From positions 1-64,000 of the forward strand of contig WHTZ01000003.1 of the NCBI GenBank assembly GCA_009377495.1: a stretch of DNA of 64,000 bases, in the 5' to 3' direction. The number at the start of each line of letters is the position of its first letter. The stretch's first letter is position 1. The notes beneath the pieces are model-generated. The model searched no databases, was not told the origin of the DNA, and saw only the letters and a program-made list of their open reading frames with translations. This DNA is from Luteitalea sp. GTDB taxonomy: Bacteria; Acidobacteriota; Vicinamibacteria; Vicinamibacterales; Vicinamibacteraceae. Below are positions 63,344 through 64,000 of the stretch, piece by piece. The position numbers were made by a program, and so were the translations under genes.

Positions 63344-64000
63344 TGTTCCTATACACGTTGATGTTGTCGAACGCCATGTCGGATAGCGCATCGGAGTACA
63401 GCCCAGGGCTGCCCTCGCGGTGTCCGATTGAATCCATCTTCTCGACCAGCCATTCGGTCGGTTCCGGCTGGCCCGTCGGCCAGGCCTTCCCTTGTACGCG
63501 CGTCGCGCCATTCTCGCGGTTCTCGACGCGCAGCTTCACGCGATACCAGGTGTCCGGCTTCCACTCGAACGGGGCGCGGACCGTCATCTCGTCGGCGGCC
63601 TGCCAGGGATGCAGCTCGATGCGCTGGCTGTTCCCGAACAGAACGAGCACGTAGCGCTGCGCGATGACCCCGGCATCTCCCATCCGGCGCCGCTGCTCCG
63701 ACGCCCGCACATCAGCCTCCACCGTGTAATCGGACCAGTCCGGCGGTCCCAAGTACGCGCGAATGCGACGGGCGACTACATCGTTCGCCTCGCGGAACAG
63801 CGCCCTCGTGCCGGCGACGTCACGGACGATGAACCGGAACTTCCCACTCGCGTTGATCCAGTGCGCCGGGGGCTCCGGTGCTTGGTTTGACTCGAAGTCG
63901 ATCGACCAGGGGAGCGGCGGAATGACGCGCACCCGACCGGCGCCGGAGACCGATCCGAGCGTGGCCTTCACCGTGAGGGCATGTGGTCCATCTGCCGGCG
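63315..64000 (-). CDS. C-terminal part of a jelly-roll (DUF1080/LamG-like) protein, partial
   Basis: Runs off the right edge; the frame is still open at 64000 (DGPHALTVKATLGS just before the visible GTG), so the real start is outside. The 228 visible residues form a concanavalin-like domain: PLPWSIDFESNQAPEPPAHW, DYTVEADVRASEQRRRMGDA, YRVKLRVENRENGATRVQGK, ending DALSDMAFDNINVYRNN, as at the C-terminus of some PQQ-propeller or 3-keto-glycoside hydrolase-like proteins. It heads the minus-strand propeller operon. Confidence 0.75.
   Translation of the reverse strand, partial: PADGPHALTVKATLGSVSGAGRVRVIPPLPWSIDFESNQAPEPPAHWINASGKFRFIVRDVAGTRALFREANDVVARRIRAYLGPPDWSDYTVEADVRASEQRRRMGDAGVIAQRYVLVLFGNSQRIELHPWQAADEMTVRAPFEWKPDTWYRVKLRVENRENGATRVQGKAWPTGQPEPTEWLVEKMDSIGHREGSPGLYSDALSDMAFDNINVYRNNDAPQKSSH

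Overview
The window looks like a chromosomal segment of a high-GC acidobacterium, most likely class Vicinamibacteria. The signs are an orphan duplicated MacB-type permease of the acidobacterial kind, TonB-dependent receptors with an N-terminal carboxypeptidase-regulatory-like domain, a DUF1549/DUF1553 plus DUF1501 pair, several PQQ-type beta-propellers and a truncated LuxE/EhpF-like adenylating enzyme. This is inference from family content; there is no rRNA or other marker here. I saw no tRNA, rRNA, CRISPR array or full insertion sequence.

Layout. 1-4.5 kb (minus): a two-domain glycosyltransferase cut by the window edge, groEL without groES, a secreted protein/membrane protein pair and an ABM-like barrel protein, divergent from an XRE-type regulator (4.6-5.6 kb). 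5.8-9.0 kb: orphan permease and a Uma2-family protein. 9.0-13.9 kb (plus): a copper-type periplasmic cluster (His/Cys protein, Tat-exported multicopper oxidase, TolC-like outer-membrane protein, YHS protein, cytochrome c, small periplasmic protein) whose genes overlap or nearly touch. 14.0-19.0 kb (minus): a TetR-controlled ABC efflux operon (regulator, ATPase, permease, membrane-fusion protein) whose last gene is frameshifted; a VapBC pair follows. 19.8-23.4 kb (minus): ECF sigma factor, zinc-finger anti-sigma-like protein, membrane protein and a cytochrome/leucine-rich-repeat fusion. 23.6-28.9 kb (plus): a frameshifted TonB receptor and a beta-helix protein with a redoxin-like tail. 29.7-31.0 kb: peptidoglycan-binding protein and an unknown. 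31.2-35.2 kb: DUF1549/1553-DUF1501 pair. 35.3-38.1 kb (minus): GntR regulator, Gfo/Idh/MocA oxidoreductase, two small basic proteins.

38.5-40.9 kb (minus) is the most unusual part: a lipoprotein, a membrane-tethered thioredoxin-fold protein, two secreted six-cysteine peptides with identical, symmetric cysteine spacing, and a 33-residue hydrophobic peptide. 41.6-49.8 kb (plus) is a probable carboxylate-activation/reduction, glycosylation and ABC-export operon. 49.9-64.0 kb holds four PQQ-like propellers, a second TonB receptor, an MFS transporter and an isoquinoline-oxidoreductase-like molybdenum enzyme pair.

Overlaid on the genes are several short palindromic repeat families: two copies of a 164-bp MITE-like element inserted at CTAG, each ending at the TAG stop codon of a neighbouring gene; three copies of a GGGGACAG inverted repeat, two of them read in frame inside proteins; a family of GTAG-headed REP-like hairpins, some donating stop codons; and G-rich tracts just downstream of genes.
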